In this document: positions 44,140 through 54,944 of the stretch, one piece after another
How positions within the stretch are numbered: the stretch's first letter is position 1
Layout: each line of letters begins with the position of its first letter
Assembly: GCF_902686445.1 (NCBI RefSeq)
Contig: NC_062221.1
Span: 39,944,575-40,008,574 of the forward strand
Direction: 5' to 3'
Origin: Sciurus carolinensis
Taxonomy: Eukaryota; Chordata; Mammalia; Rodentia; Sciuridae
Length of the DNA: 64,000 nucleotides
Translations under genes and position numbers: made by a program
The notes under the pieces: model-generated
What the model saw: the letters and a program-made list of their open reading frames with translations, nothing else
What the model was told of the DNA's origin: nothing
The model's database searches: none

Positions 44140-46520
44140 GCATAGGGTCCAAACAACTTCTGTTCTTTTGGGTTTTGTGAAAATAGTAAGGAATCTGTTC
44201 CTCCCCACTGGAAAACCACTTAGGTCACATCTAACAAAGGTGGGAAATATTTTCAGAAATTTCTCTTTAAATAATCTATACATATAATGAGCATCATTCA
44301 AATGCATAAAGTAGCAACACCAAGCAATATGGTTTATTTCCATTCTTATTTGTAAACACCTCACTTAAATTTTTCGCTCTCTCACCCTAACATCCCTGTG
44401 ATCTTGCCAGTGAATGGTAGCCTGCTTATAGGCAAACTACATCTCACATCCCATTAAGCCCACCTGCTCACACTTGGCAGGATTTGGCCCTTGTGGCTGC
44501 TCATTAGAGGCTCTGGCAGAGAGAAAGGGTGGGTGGAAGAAGCAATGAAACCGGGGCCTGAAAAGTGAAACTGAGGTTTAGGTTTTATATGGGGTTTTAT
44601 TTGGTGAGTAGTTACACTGCTTTTCATTATACCAGATAACAGGTTGCTGGCAGCATATTTAAGAGATATGGAACTTTTAAGGGGCTGAAAATGAAATTAA
44701 AGCTTGATGAAATAAATTCTAATCTGTGCCTCGCGTTCATATGTGTGCCAGGAAATGAACATGCTGCTGTTTTAATTGTAATGCTGTTCCCTTAAAGGCA
44801 GCAACAGTATCCACTTTGCTGCACATGGGGAATCTAGGAAACAATGCCATTAAGAGTTTATATGCCATCTTATGCTCCACTTTCTTCATAACATTACATC
44901 AGTTCTACAGGCATTTTCTGCCCCATTTACCAAACTGGCTCTAGTCAATGAAGTTTTGCATTATATGCCCCCAGGGAAGAAAATAATGCAAGAGTTTTAC
45001 TGTCCATGTTAATGCCATTTAATACATTACTCAAACACATACTTAAGACCAACAGTTCTGATTACACAACTTTGGTTTAAAGTGGCTTCCAAACTGACTT
45101 CTTAACTGGCAACTTCTCAACAGTGCATGTCTTCCCAAACTTCTTTTTGGAGGCCTGGAGGGTCAAAAGAATGCAGTTTGAGAAGTGTCAAACGCTTTCT
45201 GTGTTGTTTGTGAAAAGGTCTTTGTCTAAAAAGAAAGAGAGAAAATGGTATGTCCAGATAATTTGTTTTGCTTTGTTTTTCAAAAAAAAAAAAAATGTTT
45301 AAATGTTCCTTAAACTGGAATTAATCCTCACCTACCTCTTGGGAGGCTAATGTCTTGGAAAAATGGTTTACCATTTTAAAAATGTCATGAGTCCAAAAGT
45401 CGAGTTTGAAATAGGAGTGAATAGTGAGGTAGAACAGCATTCCATCTCTTTTTTTGGAGGACTTGGATTTCACTCCACTCCTTCTGAGTAGGAGAAAACA
45501 GATCTGTCTTTTCTCTGTTTGGATAAGGAGGGGAGAGGGCTTAAAGAAGAGAAACACTTCCAGTACCAGCTGTTCCCCAACCCAAGCCCTGCATAAATTT
45601 ATTCTTTCCTGAGCTGAAGGTATCAGGAGAAAACTCTCCGGAGAGTGGAAAATAGAAAGTGAATTGGTGAAGCCAGTCGTATCATTCTAAATTACACATT
45701 TTTAAAAGCAGAACAAAAAAGCTAAGGGATAAATTAACCACAGTTCAATCCAGAACCAATAATAAAAACATAGTTATCAAAAAGATTCTCTGGGCTACAT
45801 TCTAGTGGGAGACCTTTCAAGGCATCCCTATGTGATAAACACCAGGGTCCAGTTCTTTTACCACGGTCTCCAATATCTTGAAGCAGATTTCACTAGCTTC
45901 GTGAATCGAATAATGCCATGTCAGGGTTAAGGAGAGAGCTCTTTTGTTTTTTATAAATATGGATTTAATATCTAGACTTAATATAGTATTACTATCAGAC
46001 TCTTAATATCAAAACTTAATATCTAAATTTAATATTTAGAGATTCTCCATCAAGTTTAAGGTCTCATTTAAACTTTAACTCATAAGCATAATGCTGACTA
46101 CATTTGCAAAATAGGTTTGGGATGCGTGTGTTTAGGCTCAGGAAGAATTTAAATATTTCAGCATACAAGTTTGAGTAAAATGTAAATGAACAAGGATGTC
46201 TAAAGAGATTTTAAAATAATGTTTCAGTACAACTGCACCTTTTGGTTTGGCCATTGACAATATATTGGATGTGCAGGCAAGCTAAAATTCAGTTTTCTCT
46301 CACCCCACCCATTCCTTATGACAGAATATTGATTAGACAACTCATTCTCTTCTTTAACATGATACCAGATAGTTTCTTCATCAAATTTTTCCATTTCATT
46401 CAAAGGCACAATTTTCTGAATTTACTCAAACAAAAGTTTTATGTCTTTTTCCTTGTATTCTAGTATAGTTATTATACTATTGACTGCATTTTTAGTTTTT
46501 CCAAGGCATACTAAGCTCTG
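44140..46520. other. Repeat-poor DNA with a candidate conserved segment
   Basis: No transposon recognised. The part at 44,560-45,060 is complex, non-repetitive, and dense in TAAT-type and other short words. It reads like vertebrate conserved non-coding DNA. Short frames (45,321-45,557 -, 46,242-46,463 +) have no domain. Confidence 0.4.
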
Positions 46521-46524
46521 CCAT

Positions 46525-46665
46525 GTGAAAGAGCATGGATTTTGTAACTCAACAGACCTGTACCGCCCCCGTGTCTAGTAGGTGTCTGTCTTTTAAACTG
46601 AATATCATAAGCATCAATTTCCTCATCTAGAAATGAAACCATCTTTTAGGCATAGTGTAAAAAAG
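46525..46665 (+). repeat. MIR SINE fragment
   Basis: 'gagcatggattttgtaactc' with 'aacagacctg' and, later, 'caatttcctcatctagaaat' follow the MIR consensus plan ('gagcacgggctctggagcc... cagtttcctcatctgtaaaa'). Confidence 0.5.
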
Positions 46666-46789
46666 AGAGATACTGTAAAAAGATGGCATCAGCAGACAGT
46701 AGCTCTTAAAATGAGGACTCAGGAAGGGAGGATGAGGAGGTAGCAACATGCTATTCTTGCTTCTTCCAAACAGAGTTGTTCTGAAGACT

Positions 46790-47100
46790 GTGGAAGCCGC
46801 AGATGGTCCACAAGACAGCAGGGAGAGTGACTGACTACAAGTCCACTTCCCAAGTGACTAACTCCTCTGGGCAAGGGAAGCGAAGCCTGAAATGTTGGGA
46901 CTGCGGCGAGGGGAAGTCAGCCCGACAGACTGGGTTGCCTTTCTTGTCCTTGGCATTGTAGCAGCGCACGGTCTTCTGTTGTTCCTGGAACCACTCAAGC
47001 ATATAATGAATGGAGTACCAGTGATTGGAAACGGTCGGCCCTAGATGATATTTCCGCAAGTTGTTTTCCTTCTACAACTTGGTAATGGATTTTTCTAACT
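46790..47100 (-). pseudogene. CpG-dense patch with an unassigned 74-codon frame (possible retrocopy)
   Basis: On the minus strand, 46,835-47,059 is open for 74 codons. The product has an aromatic cluster ('H-W-Y-S-I-H-Y-M-L-E-W-F') followed by a basic/cysteine-bearing part ('K-T-V-R-C-Y-N-A-K-D-K-K-G') and a Pro-rich end. The same frame extends about nine codons upstream of the ATG to a stop near 47,085. The patch is GC-rich (about 60% over 46,861-46,920) and has about ten CpGs between 46,797 and 47,057, unlike its AT-rich, CpG-poor surroundings. I do not recognise the protein. It could be a decayed processed pseudogene, one exon of an unknown gene, or chance. No poly-A tail or target duplication is evident. 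Confidence 0.3.
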
Positions 47101-47544
47101 TTAACAGGATGGTTGAAGTGTCTCTTGATTTTATATGCTGTTGCCCCCTCTGGATCCAACCCTGTCCAGTTATCATGTCATTTTTTTCAACACTGAAAAT
47201 CAACTACTCTCCAGAATCTTAAATGTTTTCCTTGGAGGGTTACATGATCCTAAGCAAACAAATAAACGGAAGAGCCATTCTGACTTTTCTGAAGAAATTA
47301 AAACTTTTTTTTCTTTTTGAATGAGTTAAGTTTGGGGATCTGTAGCTTAGGTTCACTGAATTCTGCAGAGGTCAGGGGAGAGTAAGGAATGCCTGACAGT
47401 CTTCGGGCAGGAGGGAAATGGAGCTGTGAGGCGGATCCTTTCAGGGTACCAACACCTGGGAGCCAAGTAAAGGGTGAGACAGAGTCCACATTGTGCATAG
47501 GAAGTGACAAAGCACTGTGAAGATAGATTAGCCAGATGAGCGAG

Positions 47545-47635
47545 GGTTAAAATCCCAGCTCTGCTAGCTGGAGGCATGAACTCAGACAAAGTTGTTAAAA
47601 TCAACGAGCTTCAGTTTTCACATCCTTTTAGTGCC
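47545..47635 (+). repeat. MIR SINE fragment
   Basis: 'gggttaaaatcccagctctg' and 'ctagctggaggcatgaactc' are followed by 'acgagcttcagttttcacat'. This is the MIR core ('gggttcgaatcccggctctgcc...cctcagtttcctcat'). Confidence 0.6.
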
Positions 47636-47654
47636 GGGAGGGTTCAGGTATATG

Positions 47655-47885
47655 CTGCCCACTATTCTAAGTACATTACCTGCAAAATTCCATTTAGTTT
47701 TCACGGCATTCCTAGGAGGTGTGAAGCACGTACTACTATTTCGATTATAAAAAGATGAGGAAACTGAAAGAAAGGATCCTTGGTCAAAGCTGACAAAGTT
47801 AGTAACAAAGTTAGTAATGACAGAGTTTGAACATAGGCAGTCTAGCTCTAATGTTTGTGCTTTTGGCTACTAGGGTATAACTAAG
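47655..47885 (+). repeat. MIR/L2-type relic
   Basis: 'cccactattctaagtacatt', 'ttttcacggcattcctagga' and 'aaagatgaggaaactgaaag' lead to 'tgacagagtttgaacatag'. These follow the same mammal-wide segment seen at 27,178 and 51,980. Confidence 0.5.
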
Positions 47886-47889
47886 TCAC

Positions 47890-50800
47890 TTGACATATTG
47901 CCTGGTATATAATGAGCATTTAATAATAAGAGATTTTAATATTCATTCATTTATAATATATTATATGTATATGTGTACATATATATGTATATTTATATCA
48001 AGGTTTGGTTCTGGAACTTTGAGCAAGAAATTAGCAACCTTAGTCTGCTAAAAAATTAATGGGTTTTGAGAATTTGTTAGCATTCATAGTTATTCCGATT
48101 ACTTACTGATTTAGAAGGCTCTATTTCCCTCTAAATACTTAGTATAAAGAGAAGCTCTGAAATTACTCTCTATATGAGGTAAGGGTCTTTTCACTTCCCC
48201 TTTGTTCCTAAGGATTTATGTTCTTTTATAGAAAAGGGAAAATAAGTGAAGATGTTGTTAATTTTCACTATTATTCCCTCATATTTCACTTTGCTCATAT
48301 TAATATGACCTTGTGCTTCTTATTCCTCTAAAGATTTTTTTGATTCATACTTTCTTCTAGTCACTCTTAGTGGCTAGGTCTCTGCGCTCAAAACATGGCA
48401 AGGGCAGAGTTCTGACTCAGTGGTCACAGACAGTCAGGTAGACGCCCTTCTTTGCATTTCTGAAGACACAAAGTAGCACCAGGTCTTCATGACTACACGC
48501 ATTCATTCATCTTGAATATAAACCCATCGAATGAACCACAGGGCCTTCTTTATTCCTTCTAGGAGCCTCATACCAATCATTCATCAGGCTGGGCCTATAC
48601 AAATTTAGTAATGATAAATCAATAAATTAATTTTAAAACTTCAATACACCAAGTACTGAATTAACTAGCTTTATTTGCATCTTTTAAATCAACAATACTT
48701 TTTTTATTCCTCTTGAGCATCTTACAATGTTCCTTGGTTTTCAGCAACATTATCTCCTAACTTGATCACCTTTCTCCAGGTTCACTGGTGTCCATCTTTC
48801 CAATTTTGCCTTGTTTCCCCAGCCTTTGTGACTCTCTATATGTCAATCACACATCTGGGTTCTTGTTATTCCACCTTGAAATTTACCTTGCCCCAAAATA
48901 CATTCTGTTGTAAAATTTTACCCTATGATGTCCTAAGTATAGAATAATGATTCAATAAGTGCTGAGTATGAGAAGATAGAGGGCTTGAGAATTTTTAGTA
49001 AGCATATATTTAGATGTATATAGGACATGAGATCATTAAACTGCAAGATATTTATGTATTGTCAGACCTTGCCATGTTACCCAGTCTAGATTATACCCTC
49101 TCACATAATTTAAAAGGTTGCTTTACAAATATTCTCTACACTTTTAATCTGTGTTCATTTTGTTTCTTGTACTACCTTGTTTGGAGGAAGGAAAATTGAT
49201 TTTTAAGTTTTTTTCACTTAATTCTGACATCTAATCTCTCAAGTTCCCATTCAAATGCTTTCGGACATAATTAAAACATAGTTCGCTATTAATGATTGTC
49301 ATATTCATTTTCCTTCAAAATTGTTTAAGTAAAAAAAATTTTTCTAATTTATGTTTTCTCTGTCTTCTATATTTAAGTCATAATTAATTATGCTGTATAT
49401 CAGCTATCATTTTCTTAACTGCATTTTGCTAAGTGTTCGATAAACCATTCAACCAACCAACAAATCAATAAATGAAGATAAATAGGTCAACCAACCGCAG
49501 AGAACCTTTGGGTAGGAAAAGCCCAATACTCCTGACATTCTCAAACTCACATGTGAGACCCAGATTCACGCAGTGCATAAACTGAGTTTAGCAACCAAAG
49601 TTTGACATTCTGGCAATTTCAGCAGACTAGTAAAAGCTGTTATTTTTGATTGAAGGAAAGAAATTTGCATTGATTACCCAAACAGACTGACATTCATTTG
49701 CATGAATATGATAAATCTACAGCGCGCACACTAGCCAAACAGCACGTTCATTGGAAAATAGCTCCAGTGTGAAATTAATAAGCTATTTTCCTTTTTTCAA
49801 CATGGGGAATAGAAACTTTTTGGTTTTGCTTAAGTATTATCTATTCCAGCTTATACGTTGTTTACTTTTCTAAATGTAATAATAACATCATGGCACCAAT
49901 ACATTCTTTCCATGTGAGATAATAACATAAATTAAGTTAGTCCAATACTTACACCTAGCCTGAGTTCAAAACAGTTTTTAATGTTTTGATTATAAGAAAG
50001 TAAATGAGCATATGTCCAATTACATTTTGGGTGCAATAGCTTTAGCCACCACATTTTGGCATTTTTATTTTATTAGCTAAAAGTTCACATATGGTTTCCA
50101 TGTCTCCAAGCTGTCTTTAAGGATACAAGAGTTGTGTAACCCAACATTGTTTTCTTTCCTTCTCTCTCCCCAGCCCCCTTCCGATGTCTTGCATATGCTC
50201 CCTCATAGATGCACCTCTCTATGTTTTAAAGATTATATGTGCAAATATAATATGTGAAAATTTGCTGATGCTTTGAAGCAGTGAGGAAAGAAATGCTTCC
50301 CACCTTAAAGTGTTTAACTAAGCAAAGATTCTGAAATGAATGCCAAAATGTTTACTATAGGAACAGGGTGTTAACATACAAATCTATAAGGCTTACTGTG
50401 ATTATTTGGCTATTTTCTTCATTTGGCCTGGTGCCACATTCACTCAACTTGCTGAAGTCCCTTTCCTCCTCGGGACCCTCCTCAGCAGCTTTGAGGCAAA
50501 GGAAGGGGGACGCTAAGTGAGTATCTCAAACACTGAAATGTATAAGACTCAGCCGTGCTGGTGAAGGACACAGGATGAGAGAGCACAAAGAACACATTCA
50601 GCTCCTTTTGGCTTCAACATTCTGCTCTGTGTATCTGTGTTACTGATATACTTAATGGTTTGGAAAACTGCAAGACTTGCATATTCTGGCCAAGGGTTAA
50701 AGACAACCTTTTTGAATAACTGACTAACAACTTGGTTACTATTTAAGGCTGTTGCTCTAGCATTTCAGGAGCCCTGGAGTACATCAAATTTCTTTCTTTT

Positions 50801-51970
50801 TCCAGTTGTCTTCCCTGTGTATTGCAAATGTTATATCCAACTTTGAAATAAAGTGGGAATTTTGAATAGATTGTTGATTTTCAAATATCGCTGAAATTTT
50901 GTATATAGACAATATTCAATCAATGAAGGAAACTCTTCAAGTTCAACATGTATTTAATTTTAAAAGAAAGGTATAGTATTCTGAAATAGCTGTGTTAAAT
51001 GTTAAATGTAAACTACTGTGTGTTGTAGCAATAGATCCAACCCCTAGCTTTCAAAAACAAAACTTAAAATGATTCCACTATTAGCAGACAACCCTAAGAA
51101 TCCAGAATGGAATATTTTACTACTTTCTTTCTGAGGAATAAGTTGGGTGGGTTTCTTGCAAAGCTGATATGGTAGCTCATCACCCAGTAGCTACTTGTCT
51201 AGCTAATTTTCTTGTCTCACCTTATATGCACAAAAGCCTTTATATGGAAGACAGAAAATCTTTGATTCTTTGGGGAAAATAGTACACCAAAGAAAGCATC
51301 CTCTTAATAAATGACTTTAGTATTTTACTTAGAAAATCATTAGCAATCTGAAAGGGCCATTTAGCTTAGCTTTTGTTTTTGTTTTCAGTTTTGAGTAGGT
51401 CATATACTAATAATGTCATTTAGAAATTGGGCCTACCATGAATTTTAAAGTATTGACATGTTGCATTAACTTAGGTTTCTGACATTGACTTTTCAAATAT
51501 TCTTTACTTACCTACCTGCACTTCGAATGGTTCTGGCTGTTTGAAAAGTCACTTTTTTGCAATAAGTTGCCAATGAAAGTTGGGGGTGATATAAATTCAT
51601 AGGTGGGTCAGAAATTTCAATTAATTTTTAATCTGGCAAAAACATGTTCAAGACTGACTTCATTTGCAGTGTCCAGAACCTACCAGTAATAATATTCAAT
51701 CTAAGGGATATATCCTTTTGACCGTACTGAGCCTAGTGATTCAACTGTTTATATCATACAAGGTGATGCTTATAAAATTGTCATGCTCTCAGTCTCTGAT
51801 TAAGACAGAACAGGCTACCATTCTTTACTACAAATATCCCTGCTACTGTACTATTTTTTGAACTGACAATCTTTGCACTATTATTCCTTATAATATTTAG
51901 AGAGAGAGTAAACAGTCTCATATTCATGTTGTCAGGAACAATAATTATTGTAATAGTGAAAAAATAGTAC
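47890..51970. other. Repeat-poor unique DNA
   Basis: About 4 kb with no recognised transposon, only a small TA-rich tract near 47,950-47,998. No coding frame of interest. It contains two octamer (ATTTGCAT) words at 49,663-49,670 and 49,696-49,703. Confidence 0.45.
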
Positions 51971-51979
51971 AGTCCCACC

Positions 51980-52170
51980 TATGAAGCAACCACTCTGTGC
52001 CTGGTGCATGTTAAATGCACTACACACGTTCATTTAGCTTAATGCCATATCAATAATCTTTTCCCCATGTTGTGTATGAGAAAACTGACATTTAAAGAAA
52101 TTAGAAGTACTTTGCCTTAACACATACAACTCATAATTGACAAAACTGAAGTTTTGATCCAAATCCTGTT
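51980..52170 (+). repeat. MIR/L2-type relic
   Basis: 'actctgtgcctggtgcatgt', 'gttcatttagcttaatgcca' and 'gtatgagaaaactgacattt' with 'ttttgatccaaatcctgttc' keep the order of the segment at 27,178. Confidence 0.5.
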
Positions 52171-52489
52171 CATGAAAGAAACAATGTGTTTTTATAAAGG
52201 ATAAATTGTATGTGTGGTAGAAAATATCTCCTTATTATTAGAGCACTTGATTAAGAAATTATGTGCATTAGAAGTTTTAAGGAAATGTCCTTGAAAAAGT
52301 ATATTAAAAGGAACTGAAATTTTTATTCAAATATTTTGGGAATAAGTAATATATTATGAGGTATAAAATTCAAAGGTTGTACAGCAAAAAGTACCTCTTT
52401 ACTCTCAAAACTCTTGATTTTCCTTGGAGGAGAAAACTAAGACCATCAGTTTCTTATTCATCATAGATACTCTGCACATATAAGAACAT

Positions 52490-52805
52490 ACTCAAAGATA
52501 CATACATCTATCTTTCTATACTCCCAGCAATCACCAGATTCATATAATGGATGTTCATTCCATTCAGGGTAGAAATGCACCCCAGCTAAAATAGAAGGTA
52601 AGGTAACTTGACATTTGGGTGACTGTTTAACACAGTTCTGTTCAATGGGAGGAAAACAGAAGTTGATTGTGGGACTTTCAGGAATGTTCTCTGGAAGGGT
52701 ACAGAATGTACAATTCCACTTCTCTCCACCTGGAAATGTCAATAAGACGTTGGAAATGGAGCAGGCTTCTTGCAATAAGTAAGTGGTAAACCACACAGTA
52801 AGAAT
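52490..52805. repeat. Old interspersed repeat, class not determined
   Basis: 'acacagttctgttcaatggg', 'gaagttgattgtgggacttt' and 'caggaatgttctctgg' with 'gagcaggcttcttgcaataa' match a mammal-wide old repeat I recognise only by pattern. It underlies a 111-codon minus-strand frame (52,461-52,796), which I therefore do not call a gene. Confidence 0.4.
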
Positions 52806-52899
52806 TAATGAAAGAAAGACAGAAGAACCTGAATCATTGCTAGTATAATGGTGTCATCATGATAGCACAAGACTGCTTTTATGTTAGAAAATAAAATTC

Positions 52900-54300
52900 C
52901 TACTTTTCCAGTATCCTCTTAACTGTAATGTAATATTCTATTTTATGGGAATGATATAATTCATTTCTATACTTTCATTAAAGTCCAGTTGAGTGTTTTA
53001 ATGTTCCCATTAAAAACAACTCTGCAAAAAAAATACATATTATTCTATGCATGAGCAAGAATATCTGCAAAACAGATTCCTAGAAGAGGAACTGCTTGAT
53101 CAAAGGGTATACACATTTTATAACTTTAGAAGCTGCCAAAATGCTTATTGTAGAAAGTTCCAGTTAATTGACATCAATTTATGAAAAAGCTGGTATGGAG
53201 ATACCTTTATTAATGTAATATACCAAACTCCTAGATTTTCTTTTCTAAATTGAAAGGTAAAAGTTATATCTCAATGTATAGAGATATAAAATTTCTTTAA
53301 TTATAAATGTGGTTAAATCTTTTCATTTGTTTTAGATTCATTTATGTTGCCTTTTTTATAATTTTGGCATTTCTAATTCAGTGAATTAAATTTTACTAAA
53401 TTACTCATCAGCAATATTAAAATACCAAGAGAATGGTCCCTTTATTTTTATACCATTTATAGATTTACTAACTTTTAATTTGTCCTTACGTTTTTTTATG
53501 TTTTTCTTAATCTAGGCAGAATTCTTTAACATTTATGCACTTGAATTTCTTTTTTTAAAAAGTAACTGCTAGATTCACAACTGACTTGCAAAGGACTCAC
53601 ACAATCATATGGCGAAAACATTTTCCTGTGGATTTAAATAAGAACACATCCCTATGGATTTACATGTCTGATCCATTTTGGGGTTCATTTTGGTATAGCA
53701 TGTGAGGTAGGGGTTTAACTTCATTTTCTAACATGTTTACACAGTTGTTCCACATATTTATTAAATAAACCCTTTCCTTCTATTTGTAAGGCCACCTTTG
53801 CCATATGTTAAATGACTCTGTGTGTGTGTGTGTGTGTCTATTTATAGCCTTTTTGGTATATTACATTAATCAACCTGTTTAGTCATATGCCGACACCACA
53901 CTGTTTTAATTGCTGTAGCATTATAGTGTGGTTTAACATTGGACTTCCTCCATCATTATTACTTTCATTTTTTAGAATTGTTCTTGCTATACTTGTTTGT
54001 TTGTTTTTCCACATGAATTTTAGAAACAGCATTCTGCTTCCTAAAAAATTTCTTTTCTAAAAATTTAATATTAAATAGATTAATTAAGGAAAAACTCGGG
54101 TTTTTTATCTTCCTGTTTATGTGTACTTATTTAAATCTCACTTTGTTTCTTTAGAAGCATTTTACGACTTTATTTTCATAGCTTTATGCATTGCTTTTTA
54201 ATTTATCCTTCCATATTTCAACTTTGATTGCTCTTATAAAAAGTGATATCCATTTTTCCTCTTAGCATTTTTTTTATATATAATGATAGGCGATATTAGC
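52900..54300 (-). mobile_element. Ancient L1 (L1M-type), minus strand
   Basis: Reverse-oriented ORF2/3' UTR landmarks in order: 'agattcctagaagaggaact', 'gatcaaagggtatacacatt', 'aaagctggtatg', 'tgatccattttggggttcat', 'gtgaggtaggggtttaactt', 'cacactgttttaattgctgt' and 'ttccacatgaattttagaaa'. It is strongly decayed and interrupted by a (GT)9 run at 53,820-53,837. Confidence 0.7.
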
Positions 54301-54690
54301 ATATTAACATTTCCCCAACAAATTTATTAAATGATTTTATTGTTTATGAAGTATTTTAATTCATTTTCTTGAACTTTCTAGATAAAGAAACATATATATA
54401 TGCATACATATATCCTATTTTTACTGGTTCATTATAATTATAAATAATTGTGGTATTTGTTGTTACATATTCCTATGTACATATAATAGAACAATATAAT
54501 TCTTAGCAAATAATATTAATTTTCTTTCTCCCCAATTTTTAAGCTATTTATCATTTCCTTTTGTCTAATCGTAATGGGTAGAATAGCAGTCAAATTCATA
54601 TTAGAGCTCCAGTTTAACTGCAAAAATATTAATCTACTCTCCCAACTTTGCTCCCTACCCTCACTTCCAATACTATTAAACTTAGTACAA

Positions 54691-54728
54691 CACTCTCGCT
54701 CTCTCTCTCTCTCTCTCTCTGTCTCTCT
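54691..54728 (+). repeat. (CT)n microsatellite derived from a SINE tail
   Basis: About 16 CT units sit exactly where the A-rich tail of the adjoining reverse-oriented SINE should be (GA on the SINE strand). Confidence 0.9.
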
Positions 54729-54928
54729 TGTGCCAGGAATTGAATTGAACCCAGGAGCACTTTTACCATTGAACTACATCCCTAGCCCTTTTAATTTTTA
54801 TTTTGAGACAAGGTCTTACTAAGTTGCTTAGGGCCTTACTAAGTTGCTGAGGCTGGCCTTGCACTTGAGATCCTTCTGCCTCAGCCTCTGGAGTCTCTGG
54901 GATTATAGGTGCACACCATCACACCTGG
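54698..54928 (-). mobile_element. B1-ID composite SINE, minus strand, with target duplication
   Basis: Read in reverse: the ID half ('attgaattgaacccaggagc', 'ccattgaactacatcccta'), the linker 'ttttgagacaaggtct', the doubled 'ttactaagttgct' segment, and the B1-like half ('ctgcctcagcctctgg', 'ataggtgcacaccatc'). 'CTTAGTACAACACTCTC' (54,681-54,697) and 'CTTAGTATAACTCTC' (54,929-54,943) look like its imperfect target duplication. The doubled segment is shared with the SINE at 37,685, suggesting one subfamily. Confidence 0.85.
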
Positions 54929-54944
54929 CTTAGTATAACTCTCT

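Noticed and set aside
43953..44364. Frames with His-Ser-Phe-Ile repeats, minus strand
   Set aside because: Artefact of the (AATG)n microsatellite at 44,096-44,138.
52461..52796. 111-codon frame with several cysteines, minus strand
   Set aside because: It lies over an old interspersed repeat (52,490-52,805). The cysteine pattern matches no secreted family I can name.
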